From positions 417,001 to 481,000 of the forward strand of contig CP071495.1 in the NCBI GenBank assembly GCA_017354895.1: a DNA stretch of 64,000 nucleotides, in the 5' to 3' direction. Below the pieces are notes generated by a model. The model was not told the origin of the DNA. It searched no databases and was given only the letters and a program-made list of their open reading frames with translations. Positions 41,084 through 52,975 of the stretch are shown here, piece after piece; the stretch's first letter is position 1; every line of letters starts with the position of its first letter. A program made the position numbers and the translations under genes. This DNA is from Podospora comata (Eukaryota; Ascomycota; Sordariomycetes; Sordariales; Podosporaceae).

Positions 41084-42075
41084 ATGTCGCTAACAAACTG
41101 GTCGTTCACCCCTTTTCCTCCTCTGCCAGCTACCATTCTGCCCAATGCTGCGTTTTGGAATGCTACAAACCCAGTCAATAATATCACCTACCAAATTCAA
41201 GTGTCATGGCCCTTTGAATGGTCGTCTCGCAATGTCGGCAACACAACTGCCCTGTCCATGTAAACATTGTCCCTTAACCCCCCTTATCCCAGACCCACTA
41301 CGTTGCTAACAGTTTGGATGAAAGGTATGTCCTTGACGGCAACGCCCTAGCCGGCACCGCCTCGGAAGCTTTCAAACGCCGCAAACCCGTCTCCTTCTCC
41401 CAGCCCGACGCGGTCGTCATCTCCGTCGGCTACCCCCTCACCGACTCCGTCTACGACCTTTCCCAACGCGCCACCGACTTTCGCCCTCCCCTTTCCCACC
41501 CCCAAACCCCACCCTCCGGCGCCGACCCCTTTCTCGCCTTTCTAACCTCCAGTTTGCGACCCTTTGTCAAATCAACCGTCTTTCCCAACATCAACTTCAC
41601 CCGCGACGCCCTCTACGGTCACTCCTTCGGCGGCCTCTTCGTTCTCTGGTCATTGATTCAGAACCCCAACAACTTCGACACTTACCTCTCCGCCTCCCCC
41701 GCGCTGGATTGGAACAACGCTTCTCTGCTAAACGACATAACAACAAGACTAGGAAACGGAGTTGACATTCCTGGCGAGCTCTACTCATCCAACCTCACCT
41801 CGTCCAAGCTCTCCAAACCAGCCGTGATGATCACCTACGGGGAAATAGAGCAGTTTCCCCAGCGGAAGAGGACCGAGACGGAGGCGGAATTCCAGTTTCG
41901 CAAAAACTTTATCCAGCCGTTCAAGATGACGCGGTATGCGCGGGAAGCGTTTGACAGGATCGAGGGGAGTGGAAGGGTGAGGGATGTGGCGGTCAAGGAG
42001 TACAAAGGGCAGGACCACAGCAGTGTTGGGGCGAGCGCGGTGAATGATGGGGTGGATTATTTTATTGATTGGTAG
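41084..42075 (+). CDS. Esterase of the IroE/siderophore-esterase (esterase D) type
   Basis: Exon 1 (41084-41259) and exon 2 (41325-42075) join over a 65-bp intron to give 308 residues. The GCTAACAG in the intron is taken as the branch point, so the acceptor is the next AG (GAAAG at 41323-41324), yielding MYVLDGNAL. The protein has the family blocks YVLDGNAL, AVVISVGYPL, the nucleophile elbow YGHSFGGLF, LSASPALDW and a late GQDHSSV holding the likely catalytic His. Fungal relatives hydrolyse siderophores or other esters; the substrate is not determined. No signal peptide is seen, so it is probably cytosolic. Confidence 0.85.
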
Positions 42076-42189
42076 CCTGTACGAGCTTTTCGTGAATGAT
42101 GAAAGGGTACAAATGAAAATAGGTGGTAGTTTCATCCAGCATGATCTTTTGAAGAGATGCGGTAACTATGAAAAAGAGGAAAAAGAACT

Positions 42190-42271
42190 CGACGTGGGCC
42201 TGATTCGAACAGACGCTCCCGAAGGAACAAGATTTCTAGTCTTGCGCATTAGACCACTCTGCCACCACGCC
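42190..42271 (-). tRNA. tRNA-Ser (AGA)
   Basis: Minus strand: acceptor GGCGTGG pairs with CCACGTC, anticodon stem CAAGA/TCTTG with loop CTAGAAA giving anticodon AGA, a long variable arm (TTCCTTCGGGAGCG) as in tRNA-Ser, and T-loop TTCGAAT. No intron. Confidence 0.92.
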
Positions 42272-42384
42272 TGGAGTGAGTAATTATGCGGGGGTAGGCT
42301 ATATGGAGTATACTGCTTTTCCCCAGGCCTGACACAACTCGGGGGCACCAACGGAATGAGAGATGTGAAATACCAGGCTGAACT

Positions 42385-44067
42385 CTAGACATCAACACAC
42401 ACTTCCTCAGCCATCACCGAAAATTCCCTAAACCAGTCTCTCACCCTCTTCTCTTGCATCTTCACGACAAACCGGGCGTACGCAGCCAGGTCTTTCCCTC
42501 CTCTGATTGACCGGGCAGTGGCCTTGGGATCGACCTGGAAGCAGCCAATCTGACTCCCGTATCCAAACAATCTCCTCTCACCATAACCCTCACCCGGTTC
42601 ATCCACCCTCATCCACATCTTCAACAGTTCCTTGCGCTTCTTGCCTGATGCTGATGGGAACCTCATATCCTTCAATACCTCTCCGGCAACGTTGTTATCC
42701 CCTAGTTTATTCACCGAGCTCGTGCATGTGAACTCCGCCAACGCCATGTCGGAGTATGTATCCAAAACGCCGCACAAGGCATCAAAAAAAAGACCCCCAC
42801 AACATCCGCGCCGGATGTTTGGGTTGATGCGCCTGCGCGTTCACCAGTGCCGGCCTGTTCAAGCTGCTTTTGCAGTGACGATGAAATCGACGATTGCCCG
42901 GTTGATGAAGATGTTTTTGTGCGTTATTTTCCTTCAAGCATGGCATCAAGTCAGGAACATGGCGGCTTTCTGTGCCGCCCCCACACGTAGGCGCCGTGTC
43001 TTGCCACTCCAAACATCACTGAAGCCTGGGAGTCTGCGGGCATCCCCAACCCGCCCATGGAAACGGTCAATTTCTCGAGACTGTCCATGTGCCGGAAAAA
43101 GAACTCGCCCATCCGACGGACAGAGTGGACATACCCGCCGGTGCGAGTGATCATCTTGCGTGCGCGGCCGCCGTCGAGGGTGGAGGTCATGAGGTGGACC
43201 TCAAAAGACTCGAGCATAGAGCGGTAGTTCTTCCGCTCTTGCGACTGGAACGTCGGAACCGGGCGGGGGTGCCAGTTCTTGAGGATCAACTTTCGAGGCG
43301 CAATGCCGCCACCCTTCGATACCTCGTCAAAGGTGTTGCGCCAGAGCCGGCGCATGGTGATATTCGACTCCCGACTCAACAAGTCGTCCCAGCTCTTCTC
43401 AAGGTTCTTAAATATGCCGTCTGCGCTCAGGGGGATAAAGTCCGCCTGCTGCGAGTAGTCATGCGGGAAGCTGATGCTGAACGTCTCCAAATTCGGGAAC
43501 AGCCTGTCTGGGTCCTTCGCGCGAGCAGCTTAGAAAAGGGCAATGGCGCTTGGAGGGAGTTGGTCCCGTGGAGAACGGGTGCTATAATCCTCCCATATAG
43601 AACCGCGGGAAGTCTAATCTTCCCATAGCTCGTCCAGCCACTCTTCGTCTTCCTGCTCTTCTCTCCGTGCTTCATCGCTGTCATACTCCGAGTCCTTGTC
43701 CTTGTCCAGGTCCGGGGCATCTTCATCAGGTTTGCCGTCAGTGCGTGGGGACGTACATGATGCTGCTGTCTCGGTGCAGAATGGGCCGCTTCCAGAGGTC
43801 TGTATCCATGATGTCCGTTTTGTAAGCGTATCCGACAAAGCGGAGGGTTTTGACATACTTCCCATGGCTTTGGGCTGCGAGTAGGGCGGAATTGGATATG
43901 ACCTGGGCGTTGGAGAAGGTGAGTGTGTGATAGAGGAAGGGGAGGAGACGCTGGCGGACAGAATGACTTGTCTCTGCACGAGAAATGCGGTCTTTCCCCG
44001 AGAGGCGGTCGAGAATCGAGCCGAAAGTTTCGAAAGGCAAGGTCGCGAGGGGGTGCGTCACGGTCAT
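42385..44067 (-). pseudogene. F-box protein pseudogene with several frameshifts
   Basis: The 5' part (from ATG 44067, MTVTHPLATLPFETFGSI...) has an F-box-like start (LPFETFGSILDRL, RQRLLPFLYHTLTFSN). The sense then moves through three frames: near the C4 run at about 43747-43750 to DGKPDEDAPDLDKDKD, near 43622 to KIRLPAVLYGRIIAPVLHG, and near 43530 to AKDPDRLFPNLETFSISFP, an LRR-like part down to about 42951. A further block, SSLQKQLEQAGTGERAG, then crosses the A8/T8 run at 42784-42791 by another shift into DTYSDMALAEFTCTSSV and ends at 42385. Each join lies where content matches on both sides, so the gene was once whole. The tRNA-Ser gene lies 113 bp from the 3' end. Confidence 0.65.
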
Positions 44068-44408
44068 GTTGGTGGTGCTGAAGAGGAAGTAAAGATTGAA
44101 CTTGACGAATGGAATTGGCACAGCCGTCCGGCTTTATAGACATTTTGGACATGAACACATCAGCCCTTGCTGTAATAGTTGATGCCGATGATTTGCCAAA
44201 TGGTGAAGGTTACCTGATTAGAAGTGGGGCAAGTCCCTCGCTGCCTGGCCGCTCGCATGTACATCATACCATGATGCAGAGGGAATAGGTGAGATATAAG
44301 GCCTACTGAAATCGGGGTCACAGGCTAACTCTATTCATGATGCTAGGGATATCTATAGAAACTTGCGTAATCTGAAACATAAAGTAGCCCAGTCGTCATT
44401 TCATCCAC
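44068..44408. other. Intergenic region with no gene seen
   Basis: About 340 bp between the F-box pseudogene start and the end of the GlnRS gene. Nothing recognised. Confidence 0.35.
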
Positions 44409-46493
44409 TTAGCTCTTCTCCTTGTCCTCCTTGAGCGACACAATCCGGTTCAGAACAATCTTGTCATCTGTGCTATCCGAGTCCATGGCCTAGAATTCAG
44501 GTTAGCATCATGGCATATCCACCAAAACGAGGAGACTTACAAAGTAGCCAACACGCATGCCCTGGAACCGAACAGACTCGGGACCGCCCTTGCCGAGCTT
44601 GTCCTCGCCGGCAGCCTCGGGCCAAGGAGCGCGTTTCCTGACCTCATCAAAGCCAGACTCAACCAGAGCGTTCGGGTAGATGATCTCACTATCGGGATTA
44701 AGATCGGACAAGAAGCCACCTTCGGCACCGGTTGGGTTATTGGACTTGAAAAGGGAGTTGTAGATGCGGGCCTCGCATCTCTTGGACCCAGCGCTCTCAG
44801 CAGGCACCCACTGGATGAAGGTCTTTGGCTTCTTGCCAGAACGGTCAAAGACAGCCTTGATCTCGGTCACAAGGCCGGTGGTCTCATCCTTGGTGAAACT
44901 TGTGGCGGTAATGGGGAAGGGTGCCTGGAGCAAGCCCACCGTCTTGCCTGGGGCCAAGCGGAAGTAGTCCTTGCTGTCGACCTCACGGAAATCGGAGCGG
45001 TCGATGTACACAGTCTGCGAGAATTTGATCTTGTGGTCTCCCATGGCCGGGTTCTTGGGTGAGAAGGGGACGGTGAGGTCAGTGCCCTCAAACTCGCTTG
45101 ACTCCAGGACCACAGGAACTGGGTCCAACACCAGCATCAAGCGCGGGACTGTTCGTTCAAGGTAGCGCCGAATGGTCTGCTCAAAGCGGGACATCTGGAT
45201 GATGCTGTTCGTCGTGGTTACGCCGAGCTCGTTGACGAATTCCAGGATGGCACCTGGTGGGACGCTATCAACACATTAGCATATCCGACTCAAACTCAAG
45301 AGGCGTCAGAAGGACATGACAATCGAAATTCTCACTCACCCCTTTCGGCGTATAGCGATGAGCGTGTGTAATCGGGGATCGTTCCAGCCTCTGACGATCC
45401 CCTTATCGACAAGCTCCTTCAGCTTGCGCTTGCTGAGTACGGAACCCTCGATGCTCAGTCGGCCATATTCGCGCTGCATAGGCTGATATTCAACCAGCCT
45501 CTGATTCAGCCACTCGTACGACGTCCTGCTGAGGAAAAACTCGACTGTACAAAGCGAGTGGGTGATCTTCTCGAAGCTATCACACAAACAGTGGGTAAAA
45601 TCGTAGGTGGGGTAGATGACCCACTTATCACCGGTCCTGTGGTGAGGTTTGTTCAGTACCCGGTACGCCGCCAGATCCCAATTCTGGGGGTTGGGGTCAT
45701 TGATGTCCTGCTTCATGCGCAGGAAAGCCTCCCTGGGCTTGTACTCGCCGTCCCGCATGGCCCTGAACTTTTTGAGGTTTTCCTCGACAGACTGGTTGGC
45801 GTGCTCGCATCGGTAACGAGGGCTGGCTCCCTTCTCCCCACCGCGCTGCTTCTTCACCTCCTGGTCGTCGCAGTGGCACACGTATGCATTTCCCTGCTCG
45901 ATCAGCTTCTCGGCGAGCGCGTATAGGGTATCGAAGTGGTCGCTTGAATAGGTGATCTTGTACGGTTCAAAGCCGAGCCAACGGACTGTTTCTTCGATCG
46001 AGGTGAAGTACTCCTCCTCCTCGCTCTCAGGATTTGTATCGTCCATACGTAAGTAGGTATATCCTCCATGATATCTGGCAAAGCCAAAGTTGACAGCGAT
46101 TGCCTTGGCATGACCGATATGTAGGTGACCGTTTGGCTCGGGGGGGAATCTGGTAATAACTGGCTTCACGGGACGCTCCTTGTAAACATCGTTCAAGAAG
46201 CCCTGTTTGAACATGGAATCCGTGTCGATTGGGACATCTTCGACCTTTTCTTTCTTCGGCTGCTGAGTCTTTGGCGGCGCGGCAGCATTGCTTGCCTCCT
46301 TGTTCTTGTCCTTCGACGCCTTTTTTGCGCGTTTTGCCAGTCTCTTCTTCAATTCTCCCTTGGAAACCCACTCGCCGGTCTCCTCGTCAAGCTGAAGCTT
46401 TGGGGCATTGTCGACCGTAGGGGCAGTATCGGGCGCGGTAGGCGCGTCGGTGATGTCGAGCTTGGCCGTCGAATCGGCGATGGAGTCAGCCAT
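44409..46493 (-). CDS. Glutaminyl-tRNA synthetase, cytosolic
   Basis: Three exons (46493-45340, 45264-44541, 44489-44409) over introns of 75 and 51 bp give 652 residues. The N-terminus is a charged, Lys-rich appendage (residues 1-90) as in eukaryotic GlnRS. The class I signatures are present: HIGH at 125-128 ([14 protein letters not shown]) and the KMSKS-equivalent VLSKRK at 352-357. Family blocks [28 protein letters not shown] and, in exon 2, the anticodon-binding barrel ([43 protein letters not shown]) follow. It charges tRNA-Gln. In fungi this gene usually serves the cytosol; mitochondria use the indirect route. Confidence 0.95.
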
Positions 46494-47278
46494 GGTAGCG
46501 GTGGATTGATTCGATTGAAAGAAAAGCGAAGGCGCGCAGTCGACGGGACGGAGCCAGACGTTTAAGACTGACTGGAAGTGGAGGCGATGTGACAGCGTTA
46601 TCGCCGGGTGAGTCAGTAAAATGTTTGGAGTTGCACAACTGCCACTGCCACAAAGGGGTGTTTGGAGGGGTCCATCCGACACTGAGTGGAACCCCACCTT
46701 GTCCCGCCTCTGGCTGTGTCTCGGCGCGATAAGATAAGCTGAGGTACCACGGAATTCCCAGGTTCCAGACCTCAGTGACTCCCTCTCTGCTGGAGACCGG
46801 CCAGATGTCGATCTTCTCTCGGGCCGTCCGATGGTGTTCTAGTGCCCTGCACCTGTGCGGGCTGTCAACGTCACTGGACGTTAGCTAGGGAGCAGAGAGA
46901 CAGCCATTATTGGCCTGGCTATGGGGGATCGCTGACTACTTGAGACGAACGATCAGCCATATACTACTCCCGTCGTAGAATATTAGATCAGACAGTTTGG
47001 AGCTCAAGAATTTCATGACTTTTTATTGTCGCCTGGTCCCGTCCGTTGCATGCCCGCTTGCTAAAATTACCCCGCGATTCTAGAACGGCCACCACCCCGC
47101 ATCTGTTGATAGGTAGGCTTGCTCAAGCTTTCCCATCGCACTGCTCACCTGCTTGGCCACGGGCACGCAACCTACCTTACCTGTCCTAGTCCATACTTTC
47201 ACCTTGCCCAGCACCTCAGTTTGCTGAGTCTTTTCCCCAACATCAACAACATATATGCCCTTTCGGCACATCGCCAAG
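46494..47278. promoter_or_regulatory. Divergent promoter region of GlnRS and macrodomain genes
   Basis: About 0.78 kb between divergent genes, with no coding feature. The macrodomain frame is also open upstream to an ATG at 47255. Confidence 0.5.
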
Positions 47279-48099
47279 ATGACCGTCCTCAAGGCTGCCG
47301 ACATCCCCTCCGTCTCCCTTCTCTACAAGCTCCACAAGCTGTCAGCCGCACCCGCTGACACCAAGCTTGTGAAGACTCTCTTGGGACCGACCGAGATCCC
47401 TCCCCCTTCTAAATCTCTCAACGACCGTGTTGCCGTGTACCGTGCCGACATCACTTCTCTCGCCGTCGATGCCATCGTCAATGCCGCCAACCGCTCCCTT
47501 CTCGGGGGCGGCGGCGTAGACGGTGCCATTCATCGGGCAGCTGGCCACGGCCTGTACGAAGAGTGCATGAAGTTGAATGGGTGCAAGACTGGCTCAGCCA
47601 AGATCACATACGCCTATGACCTGCCATGCAACAGGGTCATTCACGCTGTCGGCCCCGTCTACGACCCGGCGGATCATGACACGAGCGAGAAGCTGCTAGT
47701 CGGCTGCTACACAACAAGCTTGGAGCTCGCCGTTGAACACGAGTGCCGCACAATCGCCTTCAGTGCACTCAGCACCGGTATATATGGCTACCCAAGTCGG
47801 GAGGCCGCGCCCGCAGCGTTGAGTGCCATTCGCAAATTCTTGACCGGGAAGGACGGGGACAAGATTGACAAGGTGATACTTGTTACGTTTGAGAAGAAGG
47901 ATGTGGATGCTTACACCGAGTTCGTCCCGTAAGTTTCTCCACATGCTGGCCAAGCACTACCTCCAACGTGCTGACGAACATACACAGACATTACTTTCCT
48001 CCTGTTTCCGAAGACTCAACATCCGATGCCGTCGCACAAGAGCTTCCCAGCGTCCCAACATCGGACCTTGTGGATCCCGAAGAGGCCAACAAGAGATAG
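47279..48099 (+). CDS. Macrodomain protein, MacroD-type ADP-ribose hydrolase
   Basis: Exon 1 (47279-47928) joins exon 2 (47988-48099) over a 59-bp intron (GTAAGT, GTGCTGACG, CACAG), 253 residues. I chose ATG 47279 over 47255 because its context (AAGATGA, A at -3) is better; 47255 would add eight residues. The ADP-ribose-binding blocks are clear: ITSLAVDAIVNAANRSLLGG then GGVDGAIHRAAG, and FSALSTGIYGYP near residue 170. This pattern belongs to the MacroD group, which removes mono-ADP-ribose from proteins and hydrolyses O-acetyl-ADP-ribose. The exon 2 tail (SEDSTSDAVAQELPSVPT) is acidic and disordered. Confidence 0.9.
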
Positions 48100-48869
48100 G
48101 CATGGTTAAGGAGGAGAATAAGGCAAAAACAGGTGGTAGATTTCACGGAGTTCCGGAAAAAAAAGTGACTCCCAGACATGTTTGGGAAGAGGGCGTAATT
48201 GGTAGCTCAGTGCTTGGAACTGGTGGGTGGGTGGCTTAGAGGCACAACACAAGACGGTCCTCGGGTATTATCTTGTGTGGCGTTAGTATTATAGGTCCGT
48301 TCTTGACAGCTTGGTGCTTGCAATACCAAGACTGAAACTCGCTATGGTCAACGTGAACCCAAGGGTGAACTCTACCTTTCTTGCTTCCCGTGTGCACGTG
48401 TAAAGACAGAGTTATGCTTTGGCGCCAAGACCCTAAATGGATTAAGTTGATGCTTGTGGAGACCACAGACAACAACGGAGCAACCTGGGACGATTCAACT
48501 TGTTCCTTTGGCATCATCCAGTCCCCCATCCAGTCTGCCTTGCACCATTGAAACATCTCCTCTCAGAAAGCTGTCTATTTGTGGGCTTCCATTCGATGTG
48601 GTACCAAGGTCCATGTACCTACTCCCACAGTTAGTTGTCTCCTGTCCACTGCCAGCTTGACCATGCATCAACCCTGAGCCTCAGCAGGCGCGCTGCCTTT
48701 TTCTGCAACGCATGAGCATCTTTACGCAGAGCATGGGTGTTTTTCGTCAGGTCCTCGTTATAACAGCCATCATGTGCTTCTGTCCTTGGCCGCCGGTTCT
48801 GTCCCCGTTAACTACTCTTGAAGCCTCGACATCCCAATGGTTCGCCCAACCCCAGGACAATGACCAGAC
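48100..48869. other. Intergenic region with no supported gene
   Basis: About 0.77 kb between the macrodomain and S41 peptidase genes. Nothing recognised. Confidence 0.4.
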
Positions 48870-51185
48870 ATGATGCGACTATGGCACACAATACTAGCAG
48901 TTATCACTCTCCTGGTAGTCTCTAGGTGCCAGGGCTGTGAGACTGACTACTACCCTTCAGTTTCCACTGCTGAACCATGCGCCATTGTAAGCAGTTCCTG
49001 GTCTTCCCAACAGGTCTTCAGCCCATCTGGTATGTTTTTCCCACTGAGGCAGGTCAGAATCGATGACTAACTGGCCTGGACAAAAGCAACTCCGACTGTA
49101 GCAGCTGAGCTGGCTTACGAGTGTCTTAACTCTATCCCGCTGCACAAACAGGAAGCTCTTGAGCTTGTCGATGCCATTGAGCCTTACTTGGAATGGCAGA
49201 GTGACTCGGCCTACAAAGCCGACCCGCCCGAGGGCTACTTTTTTCCGCCTTTCGATATGTTTTCTGCATTGGCGCAGGTCCGCCAGAACTTGGAGGAAGA
49301 CATGTACGGCAACGAGTATGATTTTCAGGAGGATCTATACGTCTCGGTGTTTTGTCCCGGGCATGATGGCCATTATGTCTTTTACCCAGATGCCTTAACC
49401 CGCGTCTTTGAATGGAGGCGACAACGCGCTCTTGTTTCCGTCAGTGAGGATGGGGTCTCGCTGCCAGTCATCAAGATTTATGGTATTTATCTCAGGAGGG
49501 CGAGTTCATTGACAGCCTTGCTGACTACCTACTGACCAGAGGATATTACCGAATCTCCAGAGACTGCGTCGGTAGTCAGCCTCATCAACGGCGTTGATGC
49601 AGCTACCTATGTGGCGGAAACCATATACAAGGCAACTTACAACCGAGATCCAGACGCCGCCTATAATAGCATGTTTTACGAAAAGGCGTCTATTGCGGTG
49701 GGGAGTCCGTTGGGCTTTTTTGCAAAGGGTGGCCGAGTGAGATACGTTTATCCAGGGCCAAACACGACGTTCACGTTCGAGAATGGTACCACTCTCTCGT
49801 TGGAGAATGTTGCTGCTGTCAAAGCTGACATGACCGGCGTGGTTGACGGCCCTTCTTATTACACTAAATTCTGCAATCCAGACGGTGGCAATACAACTAC
49901 TATCAGAGAAAGCCCAGTTGATGAGGCTGGAGATGGGGAAATTGCTGTTATTGGCTACCCAAAGCCTGTGATCATCACTCAGGATGGCGTCGTCTCTGGT
50001 TACTTTCTTGAGGGTGATGGCTTCGAAGACGTGGCAGTCATCGCTGTTCTTTCTTTCGAGCCTCGATCCCCTACCGAATTTCAGGCAGTTTGCCAACGGT
50101 TCTTTTCACTAGCAGCACAAGAAGGCAAGACGAAACTCGTTATCGACTTTCAAGGTAATGGCGGCGGTTATATCCTCCAGGGCTACGACTTTTTCAGGCA
50201 GCTATTCCCTTCCATCGTCCAGGAGGGACTGAGCCGGTTCAGAGAAGACCCCAGCTTTCTCTCTCTTGCCAGCATCATCAGTGATCTCGTGGCCGGTGTC
50301 AACCCTTACACAGAGCCGAGCGCAAATCTCGTTCGAAACTACCAAAACTGGTTCAACTATCGCTACGACCTCGATCTCCACGACCAACTCTTCCCGTCGT
50401 TTGACGCCAAGTTTTACCCGCACATCTACAAATCTACCCCCTACACCTCACTGCTGCGCTGGAACCTCTATGACAGCCTCACGACCATCAACACGACCTT
50501 TGGATTAGGCATCGAGGTGACCGGCTATGGTGCCCGAACCAACCTGGCGCAGCCCTTTTTCGCCGAGAACATTGTTCTTTTATACGACGGCACTTGCGCC
50601 TCTACCTGCGCGGTGACCTCCGAGTTCTTCAGCCTGCAGGCCAATGTCAAGTCGATCGCAATGGGTGGCCTCCCGGAGCCGGGTTTAATCCAAGGAGTGG
50701 GCGGCGTCAGGGGCGCGCAAGTGCTGCAGTACAAAAATATCTACGACTATGCCAGCTCCTACCTACCCTGGGCCGGGAATCCGTTCCAGGCTGCTGCGCT
50801 CTCGCGATACTCCTCGTTACCGGTGAACAGGAGCACGTCGGCGGCGGTCAATGCGAGGGATGAGATTTTCCCACAGAACATCTACGACGGGTTGCCGGCG
50901 CAGTATGTGGTGCAGGAGTCGGATTGCCGGCTGTACTGGACGGAGCCGATGATCAGGGATGTGTCCGAGGTGTGGAAGGCTGCTGCTGATTCGGCATTCA
51001 ACGGGGCGGGGTGTGCTGCCGGGGGGATAGAACGAACAGAGCCTGGCAAGTGTCCACCGAGGCCAGGCACGCCGTCGCCGCTGCCTGTGTACGGTCCGTG
51101 GCTGCCAGAACAGTACAGGAAGCTAAATGCGCCGGTGGATGATGTGGGGTGGATGGCCGTCCATGGGATGAAGGCGATTCTTTAA
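48870..51185 (+). CDS. Secreted S41-family peptidase (UstP/CPAF-like type)
   Basis: Exons 48870-49029, 49087-49482 and 49540-51185, joined over two 57-bp introns, give 733 residues. A signal peptide is evident (MMRLWHTILAVITLLVVSRCQG). The mature protein has FFPPFDMFSALAQVRQNLE, LYVSVFCPGHDGHYVFYPD, and the S41 core VIDFQGNGGGYILQGYDFFRQLF followed by IVLLYDGTCASTC with the probable nucleophile Ser540. The C-terminus has GVRGAQVLQYKNIYDYAS. Fungal relatives include UstP of ustiloxin-type RiPP pathways, but no precursor peptide, DUF3328 oxidase or other RiPP gene lies nearby, so a general secreted peptidase is more likely. N-glycosylation sequons are frequent. Confidence 0.88.
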
Positions 51186-51351
51186 GTGCTCTGTTTTTCC
51201 AACAAACCGGGCTGTCATCGACGTTTTCTTGCGCATACTTTTGGTTTGTTCAATACACTCTATTCTCTTTTGGTCAATATCATTCTATCGTCCGCACGAC
51301 ATATCGCATCAGAACTCTTCCGTAAATTTACTATCGCTCAAACTGCGCACA

Positions 51352-52265
51352 ATGCCTCCAACACGATCAAGAACGTCCTCTCAGGGAGCCAGCCTGGAGT
51401 CGTCATCTTTATCTTCTGATTCGAAGGAGGGATCAGGTGTCCTCCTTGCCGAGGAGCAGCAGCCTAATCCTACCGGCGATGGTACAAGTCAGCAGGCTGA
51501 TGCGCAAGACAATACCCTCGTGCCTGAGCAGCAAGCCGAAGTACAAGGCGAGGCCACAGCGCCCGAGCAGCAACCTGCTGTGCAAGACGAGGTCGTAGCG
51601 CCCCAGGAGTAAGCACCTACTTGCCCAGAAATAATCACCAAAGGCTGTCTAACTCATACTTACAGGGCCCCTTTCACTCATTTCCGCCAACTCTCACAGT
51701 CCCAGCAGGATCAAGCCAACGCGGAACATGCTGTCAGTGTGCCCCTTGTTGCCATGTTGGTGTGAGGTAGTGCTGACAGAACTACAGATCGAGGTCATAT
51801 TATCCTACTTCATTAATAGACTGGGACGCGTCCAAGCACTGGACAAGTCCAAATCGCGTATACAGTTGGCCTGAACCTTTCCATAAGGACGGCAGACACC
51901 CCACTGCCACTTTTACCTACACCTCCAAGGGAGACATCACCGAATTCGCCGTGCTCGACGCTTTGGATGTCGAGAGGGACTCACCAGTCAGAAAAATGAT
52001 ACAAAACAGAGACAAGACACACAGCGTCAAGTTGACGTATCACATTCTTGTCAAGGCCTTCACGCGGACAGGGAACAGCTATCTTGACTTTTCGCAGGAG
52101 GATAAGGATGTGATCAGAAAGTTTTCAAGGAAGGTGACGAATGAAGGGAAGCAAACGATTTCGGACTGGTTCATTATCGTTGTTTGCGAAGCGCCTTTTC
52201 GGGCATTGGAGGTGGAACCTGATTCTTGGTCCGATGACAGCTTCGTGTCTTGGTTCGAAGGATGA
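51352..52265 (+). CDS. Hypothetical protein with acidic Gln/Glu-rich N-terminus
   Basis: Three exons are proposed: 51352-51608, 51666-51732 and 51780-52265, total 269 residues. Intron 1 (57 bp, GTAAGC, ACAG) is well supported. Intron 2 (47 bp, GTCAGT to GACAG) is inferred because it alone keeps the frame into YYPTSLIDWDASKHWTSPNRV. The N-terminus carries a loose repeat (PEQQAEVQGEATAPEQQPAVQDE). The C-terminal part is folded-looking (TEFAVLDALDVERDSPVRKM, KLTYHILVKAFTRTGNSYLDF, SDWFIIVVCEAPFRALEVEPD). No family is recognised. It lies 166 bp downstream of the S41 peptidase in the same direction. Confidence 0.5.
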
Positions 52266-52588
52266 AGGGGAGTATTACAACGTGTTGGTGGAAGATGGGA
52301 CGATGCCACGGTCCCCTGCGTTGGCAGAAATTGGAATTCATGGCACTACACTGGAGGCACCTGAGGAACGAGGTTGCTGAGATTTGTTACGAGGTGGTGA
52401 GGAGGAACACTTGGACTCACCTTGATGACAGCGGGTTGTTGGAATGACTTGATAAGCAGCGAAGATACCAGGGTAGTGCACATTCAAGCATATGATAACA
52501 CATATTTGCATTACATTTCCATTATTCTGACATGATGTGACCTTTTGACATATAGTACACAAACTCTTAAGCCCTATTATCGTATCAA
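52266..52588. other. Convergent intergenic region
   Basis: About 320 bp between convergent genes. A frame continues at 52250-52447 but is not supported as coding. Confidence 0.35.
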
Positions 52589-52975
52589 TTACTCCTGATT
52601 TGGCTTGCTAGCGCTGGCAGCGCCCTCCCTCCTCATGCCCTCGCATCCCGTCAGCTTGCCGGCAACTTCTTCCACTTTCCCATATCCCGAGGTGGCCGGG
52701 TCACGGTTCTGGGTCGCTTGATTGAGTGAAGCACGGGCGTGGGCCTTGTCTTGCTCGCCCGAGGTTTTCCAGGCGTGGGAACCCGAGATGTCGCCGATTG
52801 CGGACTGAGAGGGAGTCGCTGTTAATTATTGGACCGCAAGGCAGAGCTTGAGAGAATGGGAGATTGGTACCTCAGCTGCCCCCTTGATGTACTCGGCGTG
52901 GGAGGAGATCAGGCCTGGGTTCTCGGTAGGCTGGTTGGTGCTGCTGGTGTTTGGGTTGCCCGAGGAGGAAGACAT
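52589..52975 (-). CDS. Small Hmp1/CsbD-like protein
   Basis: Exon 1 (52975-52871, MSSSSGNPNTSSTNQPTENPG) and exon 2 (52804-52589) join in phase 0 over a 66-bp intron (GTACCA, ATTATTAAC, CTCAG) to give 106 residues. The protein is short, polar and helical, with a terminal block VEEVAGKLTGCEGMRREGAAS that resembles the CsbD-like motif of fungal 'mismatched base pair and cruciform DNA recognition' (Hmp1) proteins. These are small abundant stress-type proteins of uncertain role. The match is by pattern only and the first exon is not diagnostic. Confidence 0.6.

Noticed and set aside
48870-52265. A ustiloxin-like RiPP cluster around the S41 peptidase
   Set aside because: No signal-peptide precursor with KR-flanked repeated cores, no DUF3328 oxidase and no tyrosinase in the window.
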